NCBI GenBank assembly: GCA_014529385.2
Contig: CM043962.1
Span: forward strand, 49,856,598-49,920,597
Reading direction: 5' to 3'
From: Adiantum capillus-veneris
Lineage: Eukaryota > Streptophyta > Polypodiopsida > Polypodiales > Pteridaceae
DNA: 64,000 nt
The notes under the pieces were generated by a model. The model was not told the DNA's origin and did not search any database. It saw only the letters and a program-made list of their open reading frames with translations. Positions 12,161 to 22,599 of the stretch are shown here, one piece after another. A program made the translations under genes and the position numbers. Numbering within the stretch: the stretch's first letter is position 1; each line of letters starts with the position of its first letter.

Positions 12161-13528
12161 CGAGAGCCCTAAGTAGGTGACCTTAGACTAATCCTACGAG
12201 GTGAGTCGTATAAACTACTTTGTATACTTTAGTTAGAAAAGATCTAGGAGTGGTGGACTCCGAAGGTCTCTAGAGATACTAGGAAGTGGGGTATTCCTGG
12301 GTCTTCCGTGTTGACAGTATTTTTAGTTTAGCTTAGATTAGATTGTTTTTGATGGTGTTTAAGTGGTTGTTGACATAAAAAGCATTTGCTACTCCTTGTG
12401 TGGTAGTAAATCTCTTTATATTTTCAATTGCAAAAAATCCATTTTATGATTAGAAGTAGCTTAGGTAGGGCCTGATTTGATCCTGATCTAGAGCTATCAA
12501 TTGGTGTTCTATTTGCTTGATGTGTTTGATTGCATGTTAGATCACTGAAAAAGTTGCTTTGGTAGTGAAATATGCAATACACAAGTTCAGAAAAATTTTC
12601 TGTGTAACTGATTGTTGCTGAGCACTTAAAAGAGCTATTGGAAGAGTTCTGTGCTGAAAAACTGGAAATCTGCAACTTTAGACATCATACGTGTATGATG
12701 TCTTAAGACCTAAACAGAGACTAAAATTGAAAATTTGACATTGCCAGAGTGTTTAGAAGGGGGGTTTTACCCTAAGATCAGCTTAACACAAGAGCATTAA
12801 CACTCCAAGAACCCAAAAAGACAAGTCGGAGTCCAAGAAACGCAAAGAATAGGAAATTTTGGATTCAAATCTTGTTTTTACATTCAAACCTGACAAAAAC
12901 ACTTGAAACTCAATTATAAACATTGGAGAAGGCTTAAAACCAAAAATAGTCAAAATCTGGGACAAAAGACATCATACGCGTATAATGTCTTTTGGCACAT
13001 CCACTGCTTATTTTTGAAATCTGACCTGACAAGATGGTTACAAACACTGTAGAAAGCATAAATATCAAGTTTGGACCCAAATTGATGAAAAAGACATCAT
13101 ACGCGTATGATGTCTTTGACCTAATTTTGGACATATTTTGATACTTTGCCAACACAGATCCATTGTAATAGCTATCTAGAGGCTATATTTCAAGTTTCAT
13201 CCCATTTGGATCACAATTGACCCAAAAAACAAGTCAAAAGCGGAAAATTGCCAAGAAAAGCCTGAACTAGCCATAACTTGCTCAAACAGAGTTCAAACTG
13301 AATTTTGTGAGTGGACAGAGCATAAAGGGACCACTGAGAGTGAGCATAACCAAAATAGTCAAAATCTGTGAAAAAAGACATCATACGCGTATAATGTCTT
13401 TTTCAGCATAACAGTAACAAAATTCTCACTTGATGAAACAGAAGTTGTCCAACTGACAAGATTAAACAATTGACCAAGTATCAGTCAGTTTGGATCAATT
13501 CTGACCACAAAAACTTGGGGAAAACAAA
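12161..13528 (+). other. Element A 5' leader
   Basis: A 1.37-kb non-coding leader between the PBS and gag. It contains four copies of a 24-32 bp palindrome embedded in diverged repeats (see next entry). Phrases such as AAAATAGTCAAAATCTG recur just before the second and fourth palindromes, which shows that the repeat unit is longer than the palindrome. Packaging and dimerisation signals normally lie in this part of a retroelement RNA. Confidence 0.75.
12680..13403 (+). repeat. Four palindromes in element A leader
   Basis: Half-site AAAGACATCATACG followed directly by its reverse complement. Copies: 12,680-12,703 (11-bp arms, centre GT), 12,964-12,993 (one mismatch), 13,090-13,117 (28 bp, perfect) and 13,372-13,403 (32 bp, one mismatch). 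Start-to-start spacings are 284, 126 and 282 bp. Each could fold into a strong RNA hairpin or act as a self-complementary dimer contact. All have ACGCGT or ACGTGT at the centre. Confidence 0.95.
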
Positions 13529-15295
13529 TTGCCGAGACGGAAAAGTTACAGTCCTTTAGGGGAATTGATGAATTTGAGATCGGGCAGGAATCTCCGGAAT
13601 AATCAACCAAAACAAGGGGAACCAGCAAGTGTCATATCAACCGAGGGAAGTGTAAACCAAAGTTGGGTGCAACCATTAGAGCCGATCTTTGAAGGAAGTG
13701 TTTCTGATACTTCTTCGGAGAGATCTTACGAGATTTTCACCGAAAACTTGGAACACTTGAACCTGAACAACAGAGAAAATATGGCAGCAGGATCATCAAA
13801 CCCTTCCGCCACCATGAAGCTATTGTTCATAAAATACCAGTACGACAATGAGCAAGGTGCCAAGATCTACAAAGATGGAATGGACCGCTATTGTGTAAAG
13901 ATAGAAGATAGACCTAGTGAGTTCAAGGACTTAGTGCCTGTGAGCTATAGCGGAGATAGATATCTAGATGACGAGGGTACCATGTACTTGGTAGTCCTAA
14001 ACCCTAACATTGTGGACAAGTGGGGATTGATGGGCACCAAAGCCAAAATAGATGAAGAACTCGAGGAGAAAGCATCAATAATGAACTTCCCTAATGCGAG
14101 GTTAAGAAGAGAGAATGAAACTATAAGGATCAACACTGATAACATCTATGTGGGGCTGTACAAATATAATAATGGGGAGCAAGATCTCTATTATAGATGT
14201 GAAGAACCCTACACCGGAGAGTTGACAGACAAAAAAAGACTCTATGTCTTTACCTACACAGAGGGATCGGAAGTGAAAATTGCCGCTTACGATAAGTATG
14301 GCAGGCAATACTCAACAATGGGCAAGAAAGAATTAGAAGGATATACATACTTTGGGGGACCACTACATCAGTATTATGTTACTTCTAGCTCACATAGACC
14401 AGCACCAACAAGTGGAGTGCAAAACTCAATGACAACAGGAGGACAAAGAACGCAGGTTGCTGACTCTTTCAGTCAACCTTGGGACTCGAAGCTCGGACCA
14501 ATGGGATCATTACATTCCAGAGAGTCAATGGAGACGAATCGAGGTAGTGCAGTTCCAATCCCCACCTATACCACTCCAGGTCCAAGGTTTGAAGCAGAAC
14601 CATCACATTTACCTCCCAGTAGTAGATTCAGGGCAGAGGAACCGACAAGGGTAACCCATGAAGTCCATGATGCTAGAGAAAACTTTAGCCGAGACACAGG
14701 AGCAATGAGATTGGTAGCAGATCATAGACGTATGAGACCATCTCAAGTAGCCAAGTGTGTGCAAAAGAAGTATGGTGGTTCAGGAGATCCGTATGCACAT
14801 GTGTCACTCTTTAAGCAAGTCTTAAGAGCTGAGCAGATAACAGATTTCCATACACAATACGAGGGATTTGGTCTTACTCTAGAAGGTACCGCATTGACAT
14901 GGTTTCAACCAATAAACATAGGGGGATTCCATGACATTGACCATTTGCTAAGAGAGTTTGCTGAGGAATTCTCAAAACGAGGGATTAAGCACAATACGGT
15001 CTCACAAATATATGCTTTTAAACAGAGAGAACACGAAAAAGTGAAGGAAGCTTCACTTCGCTTCAAACAATACATTGAGAGATGTCCAGTACGTGAACGA
15101 CCACAAGATGACAGACTATCTGTTCTCTTTATTGAGGGACTGAGGAACGACACTCTCAAGAAGGACTTGCACTTGAAAGCTTGTACAAGTTTCGAGCAAG
15201 TAACGAGAGAGGCATTGTACTTAGTGGATAATTGTACGGTTTATGGAGAGGTGTCAGCGGATACAGATTTGCATCCAGTAGCTCCTCCTCCGTAG
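13529..15295 (+). CDS. Element A Gag polyprotein
   Basis: 588-residue reading frame; codon 1 is taken at 13,529 but the ATG used is uncertain. Residues about 85-280 form an acidic domain I do not recognise. 280-390 is a low-complexity Pro/Ser/Gln linker. About 405-575 matches the Retrotrans_gag capsid fold (LTWFQPINIGG, AEEFSKRG, FKQYIERCPVRE). The homologous frame in element B runs straight on into the zinc-knuckle region. In A that continuation lies in the next frame (15,232 onward, overlapping by 64 bp), so either one indel or a programmed -1 shift near 15,270-15,290 separates Gag from the rest. The first is simpler. Confidence 0.85.
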   Translation: MPRRKSYSPLGELMNLRSGRNLRNNQPKQGEPASVISTEGSVNQSWVQPLEPIFEGSVSDTSSERSYEIFTENLEHLNLNNRENMAAGSSNPSATMKLLFIKYQYDNEQGAKIYKDGMDRYCVKIEDRPSEFKDLVPVSYSGDRYLDDEGTMYLVVLNPNIVDKWGLMGTKAKIDEELEEKASIMNFPNARLRRENETIRINTDNIYVGLYKYNNGEQDLYYRCEEPYTGELTDKKRLYVFTYTEGSEVKIAAYDKYGRQYSTMGKKELEGYTYFGGPLHQYYVTSSSHRPAPTSGVQNSMTTGGQRTQVADSFSQPWDSKLGPMGSLHSRESMETNRGSAVPIPTYTTPGPRFEAEPSHLPPSSRFRAEEPTRVTHEVHDARENFSRDTGAMRLVADHRRMRPSQVAKCVQKKYGGSGDPYAHVSLFKQVLRAEQITDFHTQYEGFGLTLEGTALTWFQPINIGGFHDIDHLLREFAEEFSKRGIKHNTVSQIYAFKQREHEKVKEASLRFKQYIERCPVRERPQDDRLSVLFIEGLRNDTLKKDLHLKACTSFEQVTREALYLVDNCTVYGEVSADTDLHPVAPPP

Positions 15296-17826
15296 CGAGC
15301 GAGACTACCACTAAAAAGAATGTTCAAACAACAACCATGCCAAATGTAGAGCAAATGATAGAAGATGCTCTAAAAAGGATGGCACCATACCAAAAACCAT
15401 TGCCAAAAACACTGAAATGGTGTGCTATTGAACAAAAATGGACAAACCATCCAACAGAGGAGTGCTATTACAACAAAGGGTATGTAAGGGAGCGCCAGTA
15501 CGCACCTCCTGCTCTATTAGCACCACCTCAAGTACATCCAGTACCTCGATACCCAACGGGAAATGTACCAGGACCTATGGGGATAGAAAGACCGCAACCG
15601 GTATTGGGACAGCAACCACCTTTACCAGGAGCAAGACCAGTGGGTATTAGATATGCACCAACCTTAGAGAATCAGGAAGAACAAGCCTTAGTGCCTGTTC
15701 AAGCCTATTATGAAGAATCGGGTGCACACATGTCTCCGACAGTGTATTACCCACCAGAAGAACCAAAACAACCAGAACCATGGGGCATGATGGGGAATGT
15801 TGGAATACCAACAATTACAAGTGCTTCTGATGAAGAGAGATACAATTTGGACGCAAGAACCTTAATGTTCATAGCTCATGGAGGGTTAACAGGACAAAGA
15901 CCATCATATCCACAAAGGACGAATCAAATGGGACCAAGACCAACACTAGGACCTTGTTACAAGTGTGGAGGTGACCATCTGATGAATGTTTGCCCACATA
16001 CGGAAATCATTCGAATTAACGCTTATTGCACTGAGTGTGGGGTTACTCACTTCATTGAGGATTGTTCAAAGAATCCAAACAAAGTGCAAAAGACGACATT
16101 GAATATGTTAGAAACTATTCCTACCAGCAGTGGGTCTGAAAATGAAACTCTGATACCAACGCAAGTTGTTACTAGAGCTCAAGCTAAGAAAACCACTAGA
16201 GAACCTGAGAATGGAAAGTTGGCAACTGAAGTGGTTAGTCAAGGACCGCGGAGTCAGAAAAACACATGGAAAGCTAGAAAAGCACGCATGAAGTTGAGAA
16301 AAGAACGTGAAGACGCTATTCTAGTTGAGGAACTAAAGCAAACTAAAGCTAGATTAGAAAAACTTGAGAGTCAAAACGGGAAACGAGAGATGAGCCCTGA
16401 AAGAACGAAACAAAAGTGTATCAAAGAAACAACGAGCTTAAGCTCAGGGGGATCAGTGCTAGTCGACAAAGTACATGAACCATTGGACGCACTGCTGAGA
16501 GCTTACGAAGCTAGGTTAAGGAACAACCAAACACAAGAACAGAGGTGGCTGACATACCCAAACGCGGAATTGGAAAAGCAGAGACTTGAAATGTGCCAGA
16601 GAATGATCGAGACTGCACAAGCCTTATTAGAACCACCAAAAGAAACAATGAATTGTGGAAAGGAAAACCCAATTCAGCAAGAGACTATCGTTTCACGGGT
16701 AGCTGAAAAGACTCCTAGTGCACAAAAGCCTGAAAATACACAAAAGGATGACCGCATAGTATTGAACACAACCGATCGGGAGATAGAGAGTTTTCATCCA
16801 GTCATACAGAGGATTTACGGAAAAGATGAGGATTACAATGAATTTTGGAAACAAGTGAGAGAGGCAAACTTTGCAAACGAGCTAAGTTGCCAAGCTAATC
16901 AGACAAATTGGGAAAAGGACATCAGGAATCCTCCCATAGTGGAATTTGAGGCAGGATCTCAAGTGGACTTGGATCTGCAATCTTACTGGGGAGATGGGGG
17001 CTCTGTTAGAACAATGGAGAGCAAACCTCATTCACTGAAAACCTTACCTTCATACTTAGGAGAGTATGAAGCAAAATCCGAAATTAGAGCACTTCCCTCA
17101 AGAAAAATCTCATCAGAAAAAGTCATGGACTCGCAAGGATTGATAGAGATTTTGTCAACACCAGTGACATGCACTATCACTCTAGCTGAGCTTTTGAGGC
17201 TAAGACCACATATGTGGACCACTGTAGGAAAATGCTTGGAGAAATTCGGGATAAAAGATCCAACATCGAGATTGCAAGAGAGCATAGAGGAGCTGAGCAA
17301 GCCACAAAAGAACGCTAAGCCTGTACCCTTAAACAAGGTCGGAGAGTATTGCGAAGGTGAAGAGGGGAATACAACCTTACCAGTTGAATTCCAAGGAGTG
17401 AAGACGATGACAATACTAGACAGCGGAGCTGGGGTAGCCATTGCTACAAAAGAAATCTGGAAAAAATGGGGGAAACCAGCAATAAGGAAGACTAGGTTGA
17501 AACTCCAATTAGCAGATGGACACATGGAGAAACCTATGGGGTTATTGGAGAAAGTTGTAGTGACTTCTTGCGGCATTGAATACGAACATACTTTTGCTAT
17601 TGTCGATTTTGGCAAGGAGAATAACTATGATATCATACTGGGAAGACCATTCATGAGACAATTGAAAATGGTCCAAGATTGGGGCTACGATCACATATAC
17701 TTGAGAAATATGGAAACCACTACACGTGTGAACCTGAAAGACCATAGCTACAAAGATGTGAACCGAACACCGGTGAGGAGTTTGATTCAGCTACTTTGGC
17801 GGGATCCGAATTTCCAGCTTGGTTAG
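15232..17826 (+). CDS. Element A zinc-knuckle region and first retropepsin (PR1)
   Basis: 864-residue frame. Order seen: Pro-rich linker; two zinc knuckles at residues about 243-282 (CYKCGGDHLMNVC and CTECGVTHFIEDC, both CX2CX3HX4C, one residue shorter than the usual CX4H spacing); a long charged coiled-coil-like stretch (about 340-470); a conserved linker shared with element B (LPSYLGEYEAKSE); and a retropepsin with active site ILDSGAG at D730-G732 and second motif IILGRPFMRQ. The knuckles should bind genomic RNA and PR1 should cleave the polyprotein. The frame ends after the protease because of an indel near 17,770, and protein homology continues in other frames. Confidence 0.88.
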   Translation: MYGLWRGVSGYRFASSSSSSVASETTTKKNVQTTTMPNVEQMIEDALKRMAPYQKPLPKTLKWCAIEQKWTNHPTEECYYNKGYVRERQYAPPALLAPPQVHPVPRYPTGNVPGPMGIERPQPVLGQQPPLPGARPVGIRYAPTLENQEEQALVPVQAYYEESGAHMSPTVYYPPEEPKQPEPWGMMGNVGIPTITSASDEERYNLDARTLMFIAHGGLTGQRPSYPQRTNQMGPRPTLGPCYKCGGDHLMNVCPHTEIIRINAYCTECGVTHFIEDCSKNPNKVQKTTLNMLETIPTSSGSENETLIPTQVVTRAQAKKTTREPENGKLATEVVSQGPRSQKNTWKARKARMKLRKEREDAILVEELKQTKARLEKLESQNGKREMSPERTKQKCIKETTSLSSGGSVLVDKVHEPLDALLRAYEARLRNNQTQEQRWLTYPNAELEKQRLEMCQRMIETAQALLEPPKETMNCGKENPIQQETIVSRVAEKTPSAQKPENTQKDDRIVLNTTDREIESFHPVIQRIYGKDEDYNEFWKQVREANFANELSCQANQTNWEKDIRNPPIVEFEAGSQVDLDLQSYWGDGGSVRTMESKPHSLKTLPSYLGEYEAKSEIRALPSRKISSEKVMDSQGLIEILSTPVTCTITLAELLRLRPHMWTTVGKCLEKFGIKDPTSRLQESIEELSKPQKNAKPVPLNKVGEYCEGEEGNTTLPVEFQGVKTMTILDSGAGVAIATKEIWKKWGKPAIRKTRLKLQLADGHMEKPMGLLEKVVVTSCGIEYEHTFAIVDFGKENNYDIILGRPFMRQLKMVQDWGYDHIYLRNMETTTRVNLKDHSYKDVNRTPVRSLIQLLWRDPNFQLG

Positions 17827-18331
17827 GTAAACCCAAGGAGTTATGGATGTGTGGAGCTTCGAAATGTGGAAGTCTGAAACGAGAAGAATGTGTTTTAGAA
17901 AGGGCTATCGAAGACGAAACTTATGTAGAGAACCCTTTCCAGAGGACACGTTTGAACCATTAGAATGGACACACATTCTAGCAACCCTAGATGTTTGTGC
18001 AATTCCGGATGGTCCCACAACGAAATTTTGCGACAAGGACGGGTACGACGTGGTTCCGTATTTCATGTTGAGAACTGTACTCAAAAAAGAAACTGAAAAG
18101 AACGATACACTGGAAAAGGAAGATGAAGAAGAGGTGTTTCACGACATTCCCGATCATCCAGAGTGGGGAAATGAAGCAGACAACGAGTCAACGGACAATT
18201 CAAGCGGAAACGAAGAAACTATAACGGATGTCCGATTTTATGATTTTCCGAACCAAACTAAACAACGCCAGAAACACTATAGAGCAAAGAAAAAACAAAA
18301 GGGGTTAGAACCAATCCGATGCCTAGAATAA
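17775..18331 (+). pseudogene. Element A PR1-RT linker, frameshifted
   Basis: Homologous to the segment after PR1 in element B. The match is spread over two frames. 17,775-17,937 gives EFPAWLGKPKELWMCGASKC, where B has EVPAWLQRKSHIWMCKASGC. Then 17,930-18,331 gives DTFEPLEWTHILATLDVC and FCDKDGYDVVPYF. Two indels (near 17,770 and 17,938) are therefore likely. The segment ends in a highly acidic stretch. Its function is not known to me. The WMC...C pattern and the ILATLDVC block are the conserved points. Confidence 0.7.
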
Positions 18332-20339
18332 GAGGAAAAAATCAATTCCTAATGCTAGTAAAGGCTGAAGATTGTGTTAAGGATAAGATTTCTGAAAGAA
18401 TGAGAGGCAGTGATCAAAAGAGCTTACGAAAAGACAAAAGAGGCTCAAGAAATCAAGTTCAAAAGAATGGAACGAAAACTGAAACAGAAAAATCAGAAAA
18501 GAACAAGCGCAACAGAGAACACACGGAGTCCAAGCTAGAACGTAGAAACAAGTACAGAGAGCTCAAGAAAACTCTGAAAGAAGTTTGGACGACAGAAATT
18601 GAGAGTGGAGAGGACAAAAACGCCAAAATCAAGGAAAACATGGATGTTCCCTCTCACTATAGGAAATTCACAATAGAGGATAGGAAGGTGATATTAACCC
18701 CACCTATTCGAGAGAGGAAGGAGAACGAATCTTATGACGGACCGGAGGATGCAAAAAAAGTTGATTTAGCAGCTCCAGGTGAGACACCTAGACCGGTGTA
18801 CATAGCCACAGATTTGTCTCCAGGCGAGGAAGAGAGACTTTTGAGTCTTCTCAGAGAGTATAGGGATGTGTTTGCATGGTCTTATAAGGACTTAAAGGGA
18901 GTTGACCCATCGATATGCCAACACACAATCCCACTGAAACAAGACGCAAAGCCTAGCAGACAGAGACCATACACATATAATGATACTTTGCTAAGCGAAT
19001 CAAAGAAGAGATAGATAAGCTAATGGAAGCTGAATTCATATACGAGATTGAACACACTGATTGGGTATCTCCGATTGTGGTAGTACCTAAGAAGAACGGA
19101 AAACTCCGAGTGTGTGTCAACTTAAAGAAAGTGAATGCTGCAACAATCAGGGACAATTATCCCCTGCCGATAACTGATCATGTTCTAGAGCGTGTATCAG
19201 GGAAAACAGCATACTCCTTTCTTGATGGTTTTTCAGGATATAACCAGCTAGCCATAGCACTGGAAGATCAACATAAAACAGCTTTTGCAACGGAGTGGGG
19301 AATTTATGCTTATCGGGTTATGCCTTTTGGTCTAACCAATGCTCCCGCAACCTTCCAGAGGCTGATGACGCATGCTTTCAAAGAATACTTAAGGCTGTTT
19401 CTAGAAATCTACATGGATGACTTATGTGTACATTCTCTACTGAGAGATGAGCATCTAGAACACCTAAGAAAAGTATTTGAGAAATGTAGGACATATCGCA
19501 TTTGTCTCAATCCTGAGAAATGTGTGTTTATGGTCCGACAGGGCAGAATTCTGGGACATATTGTCTCACAAAACGGAATATCCACGGATTTAGAGAAGAT
19601 AAAAGTTATAGTGGATATGCCTAGACCAACCAATGCGAAACAAGTACAGAGCTTTATGGGACATTGTGGATATTATAGACGATTCATTTACATGTACGCT
19701 ATAATAGGCCAACCACTTTACAGGCTAATAGTGAACTTTGAATGGACAGAGGAGTGTGAGGAATCATTCAAGAAATTGAAAGAGGCACTCATTACTGCTC
19801 CAGTCTTGAAATCACCAGATTGGGAGAAGATATTCCATGTGCACATAGATGCTTCGGCATATGCAATAGGATGCATTCTGGCTCAGCCAGAAGAAGGAAA
19901 CATGGATTTTCCTATCTGTTACGCCAGTCGACAGCTCAACCATGCAGAGAAGAATTACACCACAACAGAGCGAGAAGGATTAGGAATGATATATGCTGTG
20001 AAGAAATTTCGGCATTATCTTCTAGCCAACAAGTTTGTGTTTTTTACGGATCACCAAGCCTTGCTCTACCTAGTGAATAAACCATGCAATACCGGGAGAA
20101 TAGTGAGATGGTTCATTATCTTACTGGAATTCGACTTCACGGTAGTAGTAAAGAAAGGAAAAACACATCTTAGAGCTGATCATCTTTCGCGATTGACGAA
20201 TGGAGAAGACCCTATAGGAGTAGATGACGACATGCCAGACGCGTACTTGTTCAACATAGAAATGATACCTAAGTGGTCTCAAAATGTCGTTAACCTATTA
20301 ACCTATGGAGGAGAGTTCGATAGAAGAAATACAACCTGA
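18319..20339 (+). CDS. Element A reverse transcriptase-RNase H (frame break at 19,014)
   Basis: 18,319-19,014 encodes a basic linker and the RT N-terminus (VYIATDLSPGEEERLLSLL, VFAWSYKDLKGVDP, CQHTIPLK). A stop at 19,014 and a one-frame change separate it from 19,023-20,339. That part carries VSPIVVVPKKNGKLRVCVNL, YSFLDGFSGYNQL, MPFGLTNAPATFQRL, the catalytic box EIYMDDLCVHS (YMDD), and RNase H (HVHIDASAYAIGCILAQ, YTTTEREGLGMIYAVKKFRHYLL, TDHQALLYLVN). All RT and most RNase H key residues look intact. Together with the tRNA-Asp PBS the RNase H style resembles non-chromodomain (Athila/Tat-like) gypsy. I see no second RNase H. Confidence 0.9.
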
Positions 20340-21613
20340 AACATATTGCTATTCAGCAATCCAAGAATCTTCAATTGATTGCAGGAAGGTTGTATCAATT
20401 GGGAAATGATCATGTTTTACGACTATGCATCAATCCTGAGGAATATAATATATATCTGCGCGAAGCACATGTTCAGGAATGTGCATTTCATTGTTCAAGA
20501 AGGAACACATATAGGAATTTGTTACAATTGGGAGTCTATTGGCCAGGAATGAAAGAAAGCGTACATGAATATGTCACTGTATGTATTGTATGTTCATCAA
20601 AACCGCCAGCGGAGTATTCGACATTATATCAGATAATGATCGCTCCAGAATGGAGTCAGTATATTGTTGAATATCTCACAAATAGAACTTTCCCAGAAGG
20701 AACGTCAAAAGCTCGTCAGAAATCTGTAGAGACAGAAGCTAGAGATTACGCTTTAATAGGAGATCAACTCTATAAGAGAGGTAAAGACAACCAGCTTAGG
20801 ATTTGCGCATCAGAGTCTGAGTATGTGATAATCCTGGAGCAAGCTCATGGAGGAGTAGGTGGAGGCCATTTCTCAGGTGATAAGACAGCAAAACTTGTCT
20901 TAGCCGCAGGAATATGGTGGCCAACATTACATATGGACGCTGAGGAATACGTTAAACGGTGTGATGACTGTCAGCGGACCAAAGTACCACTTAAAAGAGA
21001 TGATATGCCGCTTAGACCAATGATGGGGGCAAGAGCTTTTGCAAAATGGGGGATTGATTATGTCGGACCCATTTCACCTCCTGCATATAAGACTCATGCA
21101 CAATACATCATTGTGGCTACAGACTATCTAACAAAGTGGGTCGAAGCAAAGGCAACTCAAAAAGCAGATGCCAGGACCACGGCACAATTTCTATATGAAT
21201 ACGTCTTTGTACGATATGGATTGCCAATAGAAATTGTGAGTGATCGAGGCACACATTTCATAAATGAAGTGATAGAGATCCTTCTAGATGAATTCATGGT
21301 AATCCATAGGAAATCAGCCCCGTATCATCCACAAGCAAACGGACAAGCTGAAGCAACAAACAAAACCATATGCACGGTCCTTACGAAGATTGTATCTGAG
21401 TCGAGAACTGACTGGGACCAGAAGTTGCATTCAACATTATGGGCATATAGGGTAGCATATAAAACATCAATAGGAACGACCCCATATAACATGGTTTTTG
21501 GGCTAAATGCTATCTTACCAATAGAATTCTTGATTTCAACCTTAAGGGTGGCTAAGGATCTAGAGTGGACAGGGCACGAGCTCTCTGATAGAATAGATGA
21601 CCTGAAAAGCTAG
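20336..21613 (+). CDS. Element A integrase with two tandem H2C2 zinc domains
   Basis: Counting from the Leu codon (TTG) at 20,375 the frame has 412 residues. First zinc domain: H32, H39, C70, C73. Second: H158, H165, C196, C199. Both have the spacing HX6HX30CX2C, offset exactly 126 residues, and both include YWPGM or WWPTL. The linker before each copy is also similar (PKWSQ at 20,270 and PEWSQ at 20,648), so linker plus zinc domain was duplicated in tandem. The catalytic core has D228 (GIDYVGP), D290 (SDRGTHF) and E326 (GQAEATNK), a proper D-X35-E. One frame change near 20,330 separates it from RNase H. Normal gypsy integrases have one H2C2 domain. Confidence 0.9.
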   Translation: MKHIAIQQSKNLQLIAGRLYQLGNDHVLRLCINPEEYNIYLREAHVQECAFHCSRRNTYRNLLQLGVYWPGMKESVHEYVTVCIVCSSKPPAEYSTLYQIMIAPEWSQYIVEYLTNRTFPEGTSKARQKSVETEARDYALIGDQLYKRGKDNQLRICASESEYVIILEQAHGGVGGGHFSGDKTAKLVLAAGIWWPTLHMDAEEYVKRCDDCQRTKVPLKRDDMPLRPMMGARAFAKWGIDYVGPISPPAYKTHAQYIIVATDYLTKWVEAKATQKADARTTAQFLYEYVFVRYGLPIEIVSDRGTHFINEVIEILLDEFMVIHRKSAPYHPQANGQAEATNKTICTVLTKIVSESRTDWDQKLHSTLWAYRVAYKTSIGTTPYNMVFGLNAILPIEFLISTLRVAKDLEWTGHELSDRIDDLKS

Positions 21614-21687
21614 ATGAGCTTCGCCTAAAAGCAGTAGCTTCCATCTACGCTCAAAAAAGGCGACAAAAGGAATTTTTTGATAAGCAT

Positions 21688-22599
21688 GTGCGGACTAAAG
21701 AGTTTAAGGTTGGGGACTATGTCCTAGTTTACACTCTGAAACAGCATGCTAAGAAGCTTAAAAAGCGAGGGATGGGACCTCTGGTGATTAAAGATCTATC
21801 ACCAAGTGGAGCCGTCAAGCTTGCTACATTAGACGGAGAAGAAATGCCCAATTGGATTAGTGGATGCAGAGTGAAAAAGTATCTTTTGCCGCTAACCCAA
21901 GACATGCTTCTCAAAATACATCAAGAAAAGCTGCGTGTCCAGAAAAAGAAAAAGATTGAGGAGGAAGCGCAAGCCGAGGCGAAGGAAAGAATGGAGAAAA
22001 GAAGACTACTGCGTCAGAAACAGCGCAATGAAGGAGCAATACGAATAAACGCAGTCAGTATAACAGAAATGGGGAATGACAAAGAAGAACCCATCATTGA
22101 ATGCAAAGTAGGGACCAACCAAATCAAAGCCAGAGCACTATTGGATTCAGGAGCTCAAGCTAACCTACTTTCACTCAGTTTGTATAGACAATTGACAAAT
22201 GACACTAAACTACAAACTGCCAAGCAAGAGTTAAAGAGTTACTCTGAGAATTCAATCAAAACTGTCGGATGCACAGTTTTACATATACAGATTAACCAGT
22301 ATGTGTATCCTCATATGTTTTACGTGGTTGAAGACCAAGCTACACAACATCCATTATTGCTAGGACAACCATGGCAGAAGCAATACAATGCAATGATTGA
22401 CTGGAGTTCTAAATCAGTGCTTATCAAATACGAAGGTGAAAGTCAATCAGTTAAGTTCACCAAAGGAGAAGAGCCAACTCCAAAGGAAGAATCCACGACA
22501 AGGGCAAACAACAACCAGAGAAAAAGAAGAAGCAATGGCAACCAAAAGTTTCTATACAACCGGATTACTCTTCGACGAGGAATTCTCAACAGTGGATAA
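21688..22599 (+). CDS. Element A integrase tail fused to a second retropepsin (PR2)
   Basis: 303-residue frame, separated from the integrase core by a stop at 21,613. Residues 1-75 form the GPY/F-like module (KVGDYVLVY, KKRGMGPLVIKDL, GCRVKKYLLPL); no chromodomain follows. Residues about 80-115 are a charged coiled-coil-like helix. Residues 125-250 form a retropepsin-like domain with active site LLDSGAQANLLS (D153-S154-G155) and second motif LLLGQPW near residue 222. This is a different sequence from PR1 and lies after integrase, an unusual place. The tail is basic and leads into the Trp-repeat region. Element B has a related domain at 28.6-28.8 kb. Confidence 0.85.
   Translation: MRTKEFKVGDYVLVYTLKQHAKKLKKRGMGPLVIKDLSPSGAVKLATLDGEEMPNWISGCRVKKYLLPLTQDMLLKIHQEKLRVQKKKKIEEEAQAEAKERMEKRRLLRQKQRNEGAIRINAVSITEMGNDKEEPIIECKVGTNQIKARALLDSGAQANLLSLSLYRQLTNDTKLQTAKQELKSYSENSIKTVGCTVLHIQINQYVYPHMFYVVEDQATQHPLLLGQPWQKQYNAMIDWSSKSVLIKYEGESQSVKFTKGEEPTPKEESTTRANNNQRKRRSNGNQKFLYNRITLRRGILNSG

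Noticed and set aside
15270-15295. Programmed ribosomal frameshift between Gag and the next frame
   Set aside because: Element B reads through in one frame and no clear slippery heptamer was identified, so a simple indel is more likely.
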